58,434 nucleotides of DNA from Persicirhabdus sediminis (GCF_016595495.1 NZ_JAENIM010000007.1:1-58434); one strand, 5' to 3'; positions 36,234 to 44,992 are shown, counted from the stretch's first letter. The notes: generated by a model not told the origin, from the letters alone. Program-made: numbers and translations.

Positions 36234-39200
36234 ATGCACAACAACTGGGAAATTTGTATCGATACTGGAGGCACCTTCACCGACTGCTGGGCACAAGAAC
36301 CTAAGCAGCTGGAACCAAGGCTAGTGAAAGTTCTCTCGTCTGGTCGGCTGAGGATGCGTTGTACTGCACTGATTTCAGAACATGTTCTACAGCTGGAAAT
36401 CCCAGCGAGCTGGCGGTGCCCAGATGATTTTTTTGTTGGCTTCAAGATCATCGTCGACGGCAGAAAAACCCAAGCAGTTAGCTGGAACCAATCGCGGGCA
36501 GAACTCCAGCTAGACAATGATTTCCAGCTAGCTGAAATGCCCAACAGCATCGAACTTCATACAGGTGAAGAAGCGCCCGTCATCGGCATGCGTTTACTCA
36601 CAGGTACTGGGATTTCAGAAAAATTCCCGCCGCTCAATTTACGCCTAGCAACAACCCGAGGCACCAATGCGCTGCTAGAGCTGAAAGGAGCTGAAATTTG
36701 CTTTTTCACCACCAAAGGATTTGCCGACTTGCTAGAAATACGCGACCAACGACGCGCCGATCTTTTTGCGCTACAGCACGCTGAACGTCAATCACTCTAC
36801 CAAAATGTCATCGAAGTCGATGCCCGCATGGATGCTGAGGGGTCAGAACTAGAACCGCTGGCTCCAAACTCCAGCTGGCTAGCTGAAGCGAAAAGTGCTC
36901 TAGCTAGCGGCTGTAAAGTAGCGGCCGTTGCCTTACTGCACAGCTACCAGAACCCTGCCCACGAGGAACAAGTACGTGAGCAACTCCTTGAGTTAGGTTT
37001 CGATCACGTTTCACTCTCCAGCGAGCTGGCGCCGATGATCAAGATCTTGCCGCGTGCAGAAACAGCGGTGATCGACGCGTATCTAACTCCCATCATGCAA
37101 AGTTTCATTCGCCACGTGCACAGCGCTATTGGCGACGAGCAGCAAATGCTCACCATGACCAGCGCCGGTGGGCTCGAGAGCCCACACCATTTCCGTCCAA
37201 AAGACAGCCTGTTTTCTGGGCCAGCTGGCGGAGTTGTCGGCGCTGCGGCAGCTGCTAGACAGCTGGGACATGAGAAAATCATCACCTTCGACATGGGCGG
37301 CACCAGCACCGATGTGGCCCGCTACGATGGCGACTATCAATATCAATTTGAACAACGCATTGGCGACGCCTCACTGATGTCGGCGGCATTAAAAATAGCC
37401 ACCGTTGCCGCTGGTGGCGGCTCTATCTGCCAGTGGACAGATGCCGGTTTGCGGGTCGGACCAGAGTCAGCTGGAGCTAATCCAGGGCCAGCTTGTTACG
37501 GTCGCGGTGGCCCACTCACCATCACTGATGTCAACCTGCTGCTAGGTCGTATCGATCCAGATAATTTTGGCATTCCTATTGGCAAAGAAAACATCTCAGC
37601 CGCTAGAGAAAAACTTCACCAGCTACAGAAGCTGGCTGGCGACAGCTCGTCTGAGCAAAACTTTCTCGAAGGACTCGCCGCCATTGCCACCGAGCAGATG
37701 GCAGATGCGATTAGAAACATTTCTATCAGAGAAGGCGCTGCGCCAGAAGACTACGCGCTGATGGCCTTTGGTGGAGCTGGTCCGATGCACGCCTGTGACA
37801 TTGCCGAGCTGCTAGGCATGCAACGCATTCTCGTGCCCGCTGAAGCCGGTTTGCTCAGCGCCTACGGCCTTCACCACGCAGTGATTGAGCGTTTTGCGGA
37901 AAAACAAATGCTCATCCAACTAGATGAACAAAGCAGCCAATCTATCCAAGCGGAAATCGACCAGCTGTGTGACTCAGCGCTCGATCAGCTCAATGATGAC
38001 CTTGGGGAGAATCATACTCAGCCGCTAGAAATTCGCCGTCGCCTAGCTGAACTACGCATGCTTGGCCAAGATGCCACGCTCACCGTCGAGTTTGACTCAC
38101 TCACAGAGGTGGCTCCACGCTACCGCCAGCTGTATGAAAAAATCTTTGGTTACCCAGCTGACGCCGACCGCCAGCTAGAGTTGGTTTCACTACGTATCAT
38201 TGCCTCAACAGAAGCCAAACGATCATCCAACACTGCGCTCTATCAGGCCGACTCAGTCGCAGCGCCGACTCAGCGATTTATCAACCGCGCCAGCGTCAAT
38301 GTGGGTGATTCGCTAGCTGGACCAGTGATCATTCAAGATCCATTCAGCACGCTCTACCTGAAGGCTGGCTGGACAGCTACCAAACAAGCCAATGGTGCGC
38401 TCACATTAGAATACAGTCAGCCAGCCGCACAGACTAACAAAACAGCAGAATCCGCTGACAGTGCGGTGCAGCGCGAGCTCTTCCGTCACCGCTTTGGTAA
38501 CATCGTGGAAGAGATGGGAGCAATGCTGCAGCGCTCATCGATTTCCACTAACGTCAAAGAACGGCTGGACTTTTCATGCGCACTGCTAGACGCCAATGGC
38601 GAGCTGGTAGTGAACGCGCCGCATATTCCTGTGCATCTCGGAGCTCTAGGGCTATGCGTTCGCGAGGTTGCCAAACAGATCGCCATGCAGCCGGGTGATA
38701 CCATCATTACTAACCACCCTGCATTTGGCGGCTCACACCTGCCAGACGTCACTCTAATCACGCCAGTATTTGCTCAGAATGATCCTAGCCAGCTGGTAGC
38801 GTATTTAGCTAACAGAGCACACCACGCAGAAATCGGCGGCATCAGTTCGGGGTCAATGCCACCCGATGCAAAAAACCTAGCTGAAGAAGGCGTCGTCATT
38901 CCTCCCAGCTACCTTTACCGCGGTGGTCAGGCATGTTTTGACCAGCTAGAAAAGCTACTAACTGAGTCCCCTTACCCAACACGCAAACTAGCCGATAACA
39001 TTGCCGACCTCAATGCTCAAGCGGCGGCTAACTTACGAGGCAAGCTGGTGCTCGAACAGATGCTCAAGGACTATGGCATCGATCATGTGAGCGCCCGGCT
39101 GGAAGAACTAGCAGCCGAATCACGCGACTCACTGAGCCAGCTGATTCGCCATGCTGGCTTTGAAACAAGGACGGTCAGTGAAAAGCTAGATAACGGCACC

Positions 39201-40010
39201 GTCATCCAGCTAACAGCAAGGATAGATAATGGCAAACTGCAGCTGGATTTCACCGGTACCAGCGCCAGCTACGATGGCAACCTGAATGCAACCCCGGCGA
39301 TTATCCGCAGTGCAGTGCTGTATGTGATGCGCCTATGGACCCAATCTAACTTACCGCTCAACGAAGGGCTGCTGCGCGACGTTGAAATCAAACTGCCGAC
39401 CTGTTTCCTCAACCCAGAATTTCCTGCTGAGGCGGAAAATTGCCCCGCTGTGGTGGGTGGCAATGTGGAAACCAGCCAGCGCGTAGTGGACACCTTGATC
39501 AAGCTGCTAGAACTACAAGCATGCAGCCAAGGAACAATGAACAACTTCATCTTTGGCGACGAAACCTTTGGTTATTACGAAACGATCTGTGGTGGCTGCG
39601 GTGCTGGCGACGGCTACCACGGAGCCAGCGCACGACATTCCCACATGACCAATACCGCGATCACCGATGCGGAGATTTTTGAAAAACGCTATCCGCTGAG
39701 CTTGCTAGAATTTTCTATCAGGAAAGATTCTGGCGGAGCTGGCGCCTTCCGTGGCGGCGATGGCATTGTGCGTGAGGTAGAATTTCTCAAACCACTGAGT
39801 GTTTCGCTACTCACTCAGCACCGCAGTGAAAAGCCGTACGGGCTAGCTGGTGGTGAAGCAGGTAGCTGTGGCCGACAAATCCTAACTCGCAAAGGCAGCC
39901 AGCCAGAAACTCTAGCTGGAATTGTCCAGCTGAGTGTTAGTCCTGGCGACAGACTTCGCATTGAAACTCCTGGCGGTGGCGCGTATGGTGAGTCACAGAA
40001 ACCATCATGA
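36234..40010 (+). CDS. 5-oxoprolinase (ATP-hydrolysing), fused HyuA-HyuB form
   Basis: A 1258-residue cytoplasmic enzyme that opens 5-oxoproline (pyroglutamate) to glutamate using ATP. The N-terminal hydantoinase A half starts with IDTGGTFTD (residues 9-17) and contains 'RGTNALLE', 'FDMGGTSTDVA' and 'GAGPMHACDIAELL'. The hydantoinase B half begins near residue 745 ('FRHRFGNIVEEMGAMLQRSS') and ends 'GGDGIVREVEFL' and 'TPGGGAYG'. Between 'VKVLSSGRL' and 'LRLATTRGT' (residues about 37-130) lies an extra segment of about 90 residues that most bacterial forms lack. It overlaps miaA by four bases (ATGA). Confidence 0.93.
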   Translation: MHNNWEICIDTGGTFTDCWAQEPKQLEPRLVKVLSSGRLRMRCTALISEHVLQLEIPASWRCPDDFFVGFKIIVDGRKTQAVSWNQSRAELQLDNDFQLAEMPNSIELHTGEEAPVIGMRLLTGTGISEKFPPLNLRLATTRGTNALLELKGAEICFFTTKGFADLLEIRDQRRADLFALQHAERQSLYQNVIEVDARMDAEGSELEPLAPNSSWLAEAKSALASGCKVAAVALLHSYQNPAHEEQVREQLLELGFDHVSLSSELAPMIKILPRAETAVIDAYLTPIMQSFIRHVHSAIGDEQQMLTMTSAGGLESPHHFRPKDSLFSGPAGGVVGAAAAARQLGHEKIITFDMGGTSTDVARYDGDYQYQFEQRIGDASLMSAALKIATVAAGGGSICQWTDAGLRVGPESAGANPGPACYGRGGPLTITDVNLLLGRIDPDNFGIPIGKENISAAREKLHQLQKLAGDSSSEQNFLEGLAAIATEQMADAIRNISIREGAAPEDYALMAFGGAGPMHACDIAELLGMQRILVPAEAGLLSAYGLHHAVIERFAEKQMLIQLDEQSSQSIQAEIDQLCDSALDQLNDDLGENHTQPLEIRRRLAELRMLGQDATLTVEFDSLTEVAPRYRQLYEKIFGYPADADRQLELVSLRIIASTEAKRSSNTALYQADSVAAPTQRFINRASVNVGDSLAGPVIIQDPFSTLYLKAGWTATKQANGALTLEYSQPAAQTNKTAESADSAVQRELFRHRFGNIVEEMGAMLQRSSISTNVKERLDFSCALLDANGELVVNAPHIPVHLGALGLCVREVAKQIAMQPGDTIITNHPAFGGSHLPDVTLITPVFAQNDPSQLVAYLANRAHHAEIGGISSGSMPPDAKNLAEEGVVIPPSYLYRGGQACFDQLEKLLTESPYPTRKLADNIADLNAQAAANLRGKLVLEQMLKDYGIDHVSARLEELAAESRDSLSQLIRHAGFETRTVSEKLDNGTVIQLTARIDNGKLQLDFTGTSASYDGNLNATPAIIRSAVLYVMRLWTQSNLPLNEGLLRDVEIKLPTCFLNPEFPAEAENCPAVVGGNVETSQRVVDTLIKLLELQACSQGTMNNFIFGDETFGYYETICGGCGAGDGYHGASARHSHMTNTAITDAEIFEKRYPLSLLEFSIRKDSGGAGAFRGGDGIVREVEFLKPLSVSLLTQHRSEKPYGLAGGEAGSCGRQILTRKGSQPETLAGIVQLSVSPGDRLRIETPGGGAYGESQKPS

Positions 40011-40945
40011 GCACAGCGGCAACATCACCAAGAGTGCGCGACCTGCGCCCCATCTACGTCTGCGGCCCAACAGCCTCGGGTAAATCTGCGCTGGCTATCG
40101 AGCTAGCGCGGCTGAGCGATGGCGAAGTGGTCAATGCCGATGCCTATCAGCTCTACCGCGGCATCGACATCATCTCGGCGGCGCCGTCAACTGACGAGCT
40201 AGCCAGCGTACCACACCATTTGTTTGGAGTGCTAACGCCAGCTGAGAGCTGCGATGCGATGGCCTACCGCGAGCTAACGCTGCCTGTAATTGCCGAGGTT
40301 CAGTCGCGCGGCAAAGTGCCCATCGTGGTCGGCGGCTCTGGCCTCTATCTAAAATTTCTAACTCACGGCCCCTCACCAGTTCCATCAGGTGACGACCAAC
40401 TGCGCGCCGAGCTGGATGTTTTCAGCGACGCCGAGCTGGTAGAAAAACTCCAACAGCTGGACCCTGAAGGTGCGGCGATGACCAATTTACAAAACCGCCG
40501 CTATGTGATTAGAGCGCTAGAAATCTGCATGCTTTCCGGGCAGAAGATGTCAGTGATCAAAAACGACTGGGCAAAATACTCCGAGCAGATCACAGCAAAC
40601 TTACGTGGCATTTACCTATTCTGGGAGCGCGCTAGCTTGCGCGAGCGCATTGGCCAGCGCACTCAGTTGATGTTGGAGGCGGGAGCAGTGAACGAAGTGG
40701 CTGCGGTGGAAAATTTCTCTGAAACCTGTGGCAAGGCGATTGGCATTCCGCAGATCTTGGCCCATCTAGCTGGCGAGATTTCTCTAGCTGAATGCGAGGA
40801 GCTAATCACTAACGCAACTCGCCAGTACGCCAAACGCCAGACCACTTGGTTCAAAAAAGAAAGCTGGCTGGAAAAAGTGGATGTTGACGAAAGCACGACG
40901 GTGGCGGCAATTGCCAAAGATTTCCTCAAACAACAAGCCAGCTAG
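40007..40945 (+). CDS. miaA: tRNA dimethylallyltransferase
   Basis: A 312-residue enzyme that prenylates A37 of tRNAs reading UNN codons. The P-loop GPTASGKS spans 20-27, 'VVGGSGLYLKFL' is the substrate-binding loop, and 'TRQYAKRQTTWFKKE' is the classic C-terminal signature. The block that usually reads ADSMQVYRG-DIGTAKP is ADAYQLYRG-DIISAAP here, which keeps the catalytic Asp but changes neighbours. It is translationally coupled to the 5-oxoprolinase gene upstream. Confidence 0.92.
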   Translation: MSTAATSPRVRDLRPIYVCGPTASGKSALAIELARLSDGEVVNADAYQLYRGIDIISAAPSTDELASVPHHLFGVLTPAESCDAMAYRELTLPVIAEVQSRGKVPIVVGGSGLYLKFLTHGPSPVPSGDDQLRAELDVFSDAELVEKLQQLDPEGAAMTNLQNRRYVIRALEICMLSGQKMSVIKNDWAKYSEQITANLRGIYLFWERASLRERIGQRTQLMLEAGAVNEVAAVENFSETCGKAIGIPQILAHLAGEISLAECEELITNATRQYAKRQTTWFKKESWLEKVDVDESTTVAAIAKDFLKQQAS

Positions 40946-41021
40946 AAACGACAATCGCGAGCCATCTGTTTGATTAGAGTGATCTTGTTGACTCCAGTTA
41001 ATCTTTGGAGATGATAGATGG

Positions 41022-41828
41022 ATGGCAGCTTATTCATTTTCCCCAAAAACTAGTCTCCTCGTGGCGATGATTTGCTGGCTAGCGAGTTGGTCGATATCAT
41101 CAGCTCAGCCAGTGAAGGCTGAGGTAAAAACCATAGACCCCGTGAGGATGGAGAAGATAGAATTTCTCAACCATCAATACCTGCTGCTAGGTGACGGCCA
41201 GCCGAATAAGCCAGCTGGCAAAAAGCCTGCGCTAATTATTTATCTACATGGAGCAGGTGGCCGCGGTGAGGATATTAACAAAATAACCAGCCAGATAACA
41301 ACTCTGCACAGTCATGTAAAAAAGTATAACAAAGGGCCGTGTCTGATCGTGGCTCCACAGGTGCGCAAAATCACTAACCATGGTGAGAATGCCACTTGGA
41401 CGGCAGCTGATCTGGAGGAGTTTTTGATAGAGGTGAAGAAAAACCACCAGCTAGACGAAAGCCGCATCTACCTAACTGGTAATAGCATGGGCGGCTATGG
41501 CAGCTGGATGTGGGCAGCTAGCCATCCTGAGCACTTTGCCGCGGTGGCTCCTGTTTCGGGTGGCATTGGCCGCAGCGGGCCAAAAGATATCACGCCTCAT
41601 CTTAGCCAGTGGGGCGAGAATTTAGCCAAACTCCCAGTGTACGCCTTTGCTGGAGGAAATGACCGAGTGGTGCCAGCTGATCGCTCACAGAGCGTGATTG
41701 AGGCCATTGTGAAGGCTGGAGGAAATCAGGCCAAGCTGAAGATTTTTCCCGATGAAGGCCATAACGTACGAAGATTGGTTTATAGCTCGGCGGAGTTTTA
41801 CGATTGGTTATTTGCCCAGAGGAAATGA
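41022..41828 (+). CDS. Secreted alpha/beta-hydrolase (prolyl-oligopeptidase-like)
   Basis: A 268-residue protein with a signal peptide ending near 'ISSAQP'. It carries the LHGAGGRG oxyanion motif (75-82), the nucleophile in G-N-S155-M-G-G, then 'GGNDRVVP' (Asp) and 'EGHNVRR' (His). This is a phospholipase/carboxylesterase-type or PHB-depolymerase-like hydrolase; the substrate is unknown. It follows miaA by about 76 bases and probably has its own promoter. Confidence 0.85.
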   Translation: MAAYSFSPKTSLLVAMICWLASWSISSAQPVKAEVKTIDPVRMEKIEFLNHQYLLLGDGQPNKPAGKKPALIIYLHGAGGRGEDINKITSQITTLHSHVKKYNKGPCLIVAPQVRKITNHGENATWTAADLEEFLIEVKKNHQLDESRIYLTGNSMGGYGSWMWAASHPEHFAAVAPVSGGIGRSGPKDITPHLSQWGENLAKLPVYAFAGGNDRVVPADRSQSVIEAIVKAGGNQAKLKIFPDEGHNVRRLVYSSAEFYDWLFAQRK

Positions 41829-42211
41829 GCTGAACCAGCACGTCGGTTTCCTCAAACAATAGGCTAGCTAGAAGCGATGGCTTTCTAGCGAGCTGGTGCA
41901 TGTCTTCATTGCGGCGGTCCTTTCTCTCGGTCTTTCAGACCTCTGACTGGCTTGCTGATCTATCCCAGCCCTGCGTTGGCCCTTCAGGCCAGCCTTGGAC
42001 TGGGCTGTAATCTCTCGGCCCCTTGGGCCTGGATGGGGGCTCAGGTCTTCAAAACGCCATCATAGGGAGCATGACGAGAAATATGCTGAATCAGCGCTTG
42101 AACCTTCTTCAGCATTCTTTTCTCAGTCTGTTGGCGGGATGTGAAAAACGAAGCAGTGGACGGCGCGCAAATTCACTTGGCAATTGGCAAATCTGCATTA
42201 GCTTTGCGCGC
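41829..42211. other. Non-coding gap with hairpin-rich repeat
   Basis: A 383-base gap between the hydrolase and the YceD-like gene. A reading frame continues in from 42023 without a stop, but it translates into repeat DNA and lacks a domain, so I start the gene at 42212. The central 110 bases hold the REP-like hairpin cluster. Confidence 0.5.
41923..42029 (+). repeat. REP-like cluster of three GC hairpins
   Basis: Two TCTCTCGG direct repeats (41923 and 42011) each lead into a hairpin: GGTC-tttca-GACC (41929-41941) and GGCCC-ctt-GGGCC (42017-42029). Between them a larger stem CCCAG (41964-41968) / CTGGG (42000-42004) encloses GGCC-cttca-GGCC (41978-41990). This ordered mix of hairpins and TCTCTCGG leads resembles small palindromic repeats scattered in Planctomycetota/Verrucomicrobiota genomes, some of which are mobilised by RAYT-type transposases. 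No such transposase is in this window. Confidence 0.6.
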
Positions 42212-42706
42212 ATGCCGAATCTTGTCATTGATATAGCAAAGCTGCCGGAGGAGGGAAAAACTATTTCTGGTGAGCTAGACGCGAGCTTGTTTGATTTCAA
42301 AAACGATCAAGTCAAAGCAGCTGGACCGCTGAGCTACGAGCTGTATGTGCAGAAATTTGAAAGTGAGTTGCTATTACGCGGCTGGCTTTCTGCGCCTATG
42401 GAATTCCTCTGTGTGAGAACCTTACAACGGTTCATTCAAACTATTTCGGTAGAAGAAGCTGCTATTTCTTTGGAGATTGTGAGTGGCGAAATGGACGTTG
42501 CTGAAGCGCTGCGCGAGGAGGTAGTTATTAACTTTCCGACCTATCCAAGGTGCGACGAAGGAGACGATCCGATGCCCTGCGAAGTAGATTCTCGATATTT
42601 AGCAGTGGACAAACCCGTAGAAGATGATGTAAAGACCCCCCCCCAACCTGACGAGCCCAATCCATGGGCTGATCTGGATCAACTGGATAAGAATTTAAAC
42701 AAATAA
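42212..42706 (+). CDS. DUF177/YceD-family protein
   Basis: A 164-residue protein recognised by its N-terminal 'IDIAKLPEEGKTISGELDASLFD', the beta-barrel-like middle ('ESELLLRGWLSAPMEFLCVRTLQRF') and, most of all, by its position directly before rpmF and plsX, the standard YceD-rpmF-plsX order. The family is required for 23S rRNA accumulation in some bacteria and plants. The usual CxRC pair is only partly kept (CVRT, then a later RC). The C-terminal tail ends in a Pro/Asp-rich linker and 'NPWADLDQLD'. Start ATG 42212. Confidence 0.83.
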   Translation: MPNLVIDIAKLPEEGKTISGELDASLFDFKNDQVKAAGPLSYELYVQKFESELLLRGWLSAPMEFLCVRTLQRFIQTISVEEAAISLEIVSGEMDVAEALREEVVINFPTYPRCDEGDDPMPCEVDSRYLAVDKPVEDDVKTPPQPDEPNPWADLDQLDKNLNK

Positions 42707-42713
42707 TAAGACC

Positions 42714-42896
42714 ATGGCCGTACCTAAGCGCAGAACATCAAAAATGAAGCAGAAGCAGCGTCGCGGAGCAAATCGCTTTAAAGCACCTCAGCTGAAGACA
42801 TGCCCTGATTGCGGAAGCCGCATCCCAGGCCACATTGCATGCCCAGAGTGTGGCACCTACCGCGAGCGTCAAGTGCTCGAAGTAGACGCTCTCTAG
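42714..42896 (+). CDS. rpmF: Large ribosomal subunit protein bL32
   Basis: A 60-residue basic protein starting MAVPKRRTSKMKQ with a zinc ribbon of C30-x2-C33 and C43-x2-C46. This is the zinc-binding (C+) form of L32. It follows the YceD-like gene by seven bases and is followed by a hairpin and plsX, an ancient gene order linking ribosome assembly and phospholipid synthesis. Confidence 0.96.
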   Translation: MAVPKRRTSKMKQKQRRGANRFKAPQLKTCPDCGSRIPGHIACPECGTYRERQVLEVDAL

Positions 42897-42939
42897 TCGC
42901 CTGCTCGTCAGCAGTATAATGGAGATCAACTTCCTTAAT

Positions 42940-42972
42940 ATAGCGGAATGCCGAAAAGCATTCCGCTATTTC
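42940..42972 (+). terminator. Hairpin between rpmF and plsX
   Basis: A perfect 12-bp stem ATAGCGGAATGC (42940-42951) / GCATTCCGCTAT (42958-42969) with a six-base loop and only a short T-run. It probably attenuates rather than fully stops transcription into plsX. Confidence 0.65.
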
Positions 42973-43043
42973 TGGTTCGACACATTTCTAGCTACGAGTT
43001 ATCGATAGAGAAAGAATTCCACACAAACTAAGCAAGCGACACT

Positions 43044-44072
43044 ATGAAAATTGCACTGGACGCTATGGGTGGCGATTACGCTCCCGAAGTAGCGGTAATT
43101 GGCGCGCGTGATGCGCTCAAGCTATATCCAAAGATTGAACGGCTATTTCTCACCGGGGATGGCAATCAACTTCAGAAGCTAGCCACTGAGCACAAGCTAG
43201 ACGACCCACGCGCCATCATCATCCACGCCCCAGAGGTGGTGGAAATGAATGAGTCTGGGGCGAAAACATTGCGTCGCAAAAAGAAATCATCCATCGCCGT
43301 GGCCACTGATTTGGTCAAATCTGGCGATGCTGACGCCGTCGTCAGCGCTGGAAATACTGGAGCTGCTGTAGCTGCAGCCACCGTGAAACTTCGCACGCTC
43401 AAGGGCGTGGAGCGCGCCGGCATCTGCACACCGCTGCCTAATGAATTTGGTGTTTGCAACCTGCTCGACGCGGGTGCGAACCCAGAAGCGAAACCACAAC
43501 ACCTCGTCACCTACGCGACTATGGGATCGATCTACGCCAAGCACGTGCTCGGCGTGAAACATCGCCCGAAAGTCGGCCTGATGTCGAATGGTGAAGAGGA
43601 CGAAAAAGGCACTACTTTTACCAAGCAGACATTTGCCCTACTGCGCATCCTCGATGAAACTGGCCGCGCGCCATTTGACTTCGTCGGCAACGTAGAAGGC
43701 CACGACCTGTACGCGTCTGAGCTAGACGTCGTGCTTACCGATGGATTCACCGGCAATGTGATTTTGAAAACAGCCGAAGCCACCGCCAAGGCGATGTCCC
43801 GCTGGATCAAACACGAGTTCAAACGCAATCCATTCCGCGTCATGAGCGCCGCCATGTCACGCAACGTCTTCCAGGCTGTGAAGAAAAAAAGCAGCTACGA
43901 ATACTACGGTGGCAGCCCGCTGCTCGGCGTCAATGGTGTCTGCATCATTGCCCATGGCGGATCATCCGCGCTGGCAGTACGTAACTCCATCCGAGTCGCA
44001 GCTGAAGCCGTAGAACAGCAAATCAATCCTCAGATCGAAGCTGCTCTCGCCGCTCTCAATCGACCTAGCTAG
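43044..44072 (+). CDS. plsX: Phosphate acyltransferase PlsX
   Basis: A 342-residue enzyme making acyl-phosphate from acyl-ACP, the first committed step of PlsX/PlsY phosphatidic acid synthesis. 'IALDAMGGDYAPEVAVIGA', 'SAGNTGAAVAA', 'GVERAGICTPLPN', 'LLDAGANPEAKPQHL', 'TDGFTGNVILKTAEA' and 'YGGSPLLGVNGVCIIAHGGSSA' are all family-typical. A CTAGCTAG word spans the stop codon. The usual fabH neighbour is absent. Confidence 0.96.
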   Translation: MKIALDAMGGDYAPEVAVIGARDALKLYPKIERLFLTGDGNQLQKLATEHKLDDPRAIIIHAPEVVEMNESGAKTLRRKKKSSIAVATDLVKSGDADAVVSAGNTGAAVAAATVKLRTLKGVERAGICTPLPNEFGVCNLLDAGANPEAKPQHLVTYATMGSIYAKHVLGVKHRPKVGLMSNGEEDEKGTTFTKQTFALLRILDETGRAPFDFVGNVEGHDLYASELDVVLTDGFTGNVILKTAEATAKAMSRWIKHEFKRNPFRVMSAAMSRNVFQAVKKKSSYEYYGGSPLLGVNGVCIIAHGGSSALAVRNSIRVAAEAVEQQINPQIEAALAALNRPS

Positions 44073-44120
44073 CTGACAAAACTGTCATTTCCCGCAGCTG
44101 GAAATTTTTCAACTATTCAC

Positions 44121-44150
44121 AAAAAAGGACTCCAGCTGGAGTCCTTTTTT
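44121..44150. terminator. Loopless 30-bp perfect palindrome, bidirectional terminator
   Basis: Six A, then GGACT, a central CCAGCTGG, AGTCC and six T make a perfect 30-base palindrome. As RNA it folds into a stem with A/T tails on each side, so it can end both plsX and the convergent gene at 44185. The centre is the word that is so abundant in this window. Confidence 0.9.
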
Positions 44151-44184
44151 ATGGGCTATGCGCTAGCTAACATGCTGAGTGAGC

Positions 44185-44622
44185 TCATTTGCCATCTGCA
44201 TGAGCGTACTCAACCTTTCCTAAAAATGAAGCCCCCCAGTTGGACTCAGCCTTGTACTCTGATAGACCAGCTTTACGGCTAACAAGTAAGCTGCTATCAG
44301 ATAACCAGCGCAGTTCTATCCCAGCATCTCCAGCAGAAGAACCAACGATATAAATATTACCTGTATCATTATCATTCAGTTGGCGAGCTTTTGGAAAAAT
44401 AGAAATATGCGTACTATGTCCAACCGTAGCTCCACAAGCACGCTGATAGACATAAACTACGTAGGCACCAGAAGGCGAACGAGACTGTGAAATGATTTCA
44501 TTCTCACACAAGTCACGATCGCAGATAGACAGCAGGATGAAAGATGAAGCTAACAATATCAGCAGGATTATAAACATACGCAGAATGATTTTTTTCACCC
44601 TGCTGCCAGCTAGCTCACTCAT
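44185..44622 (-). CDS. Small single-pass membrane-anchored protein, unknown
   Basis: A 145-residue protein with one N-terminal membrane helix ('MFIILLILLASSFILLSIC') and a soluble extracytoplasmic domain. The latter has paired cysteines and the segment 'SPSGAYVVYVYQRACGATVGHSTHISIF', a pattern I associate with uncharacterised bacterial proteins having a CGAT motif. 'LSDSSLLVSRKAG' looks like a WD/beta-strand end. Family unnamed. It starts 13 bases after the Spx/ArsC-like gene stop and is probably its operon partner. Confidence 0.65.
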   Translation of the reverse strand: MSELAGSRVKKIILRMFIILLILLASSFILLSICDRDLCENEIISQSRSPSGAYVVYVYQRACGATVGHSTHISIFPKARQLNDNDTGNIYIVGSSAGDAGIELRWLSDSSLLVSRKAGLSEYKAESNWGASFLGKVEYAHADGK

Positions 44623-44635
44623 GGCACGATACTAA

Positions 44636-44992
44636 CTATTTGAGCAATGCATCAGCCCAAAGCTCTTCTTTGAAGCCTAGCAATCCCACACCGTCACCGA
44701 TGACAAATGGGCGCTTCACTAACATGCCATTAGATTGCAGCAAATCAAAAGCCTCATCTTCGCTCATGCCAGCCAACTTATCCTTCAGTCCCATTGAGCG
44801 GTAGTCCATGCCGGAGGTATTGAATAGCTTGCGAATATTGCCATCTTGAATCTTCAGCATCTCAGCTAACTCGCCACGGCTCGGCTGCTGATCTTTGATA
44901 GCGATATCCTCAAAGGCCACACCCTTTTCCTCTAGCCACTTCACCGCCTTGCGGCAGCTAGAGCACTTGTTATATTGATAAACTCTAATCAT
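44636..44992 (-). CDS. Spx/MgsR/ArsC-family thioredoxin-fold protein
   Basis: A 118-residue protein with the ArsC/Spx fold: 'YQYNKCSSCRKAVKWLEEKG' with redox pair C10-x-x-C13, 'RKLFNTSGMDYRSMGLKDKLA', and 'LVKRPFVIGDG'. The CxxC is kept, as in Spx and YffB types; the arsenate reductase Arg of 'R-P' is present in KRPF. It could be a stress regulator, a glutathione-dependent reductase or an arsenate reductase; I cannot decide. Confidence 0.87.
   Translation of the reverse strand: MIRVYQYNKCSSCRKAVKWLEEKGVAFEDIAIKDQQPSRGELAEMLKIQDGNIRKLFNTSGMDYRSMGLKDKLAGMSEDEAFDLLQSNGMLVKRPFVIGDGVGLLGFKEELWADALLK

Noticed and set aside
42023-42211. In-frame 63-codon extension upstream of the YceD-like gene
   Set aside because: It runs out of repeat DNA, has no family similarity, and the conserved domain begins at the internal ATG 42212.
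44636-44992. Naming the thioredoxin-fold protein arsC
   Set aside because: There is no arsenic-resistance context, and the CxxC pair is as consistent with Spx or YffB as with arsenate reductase.
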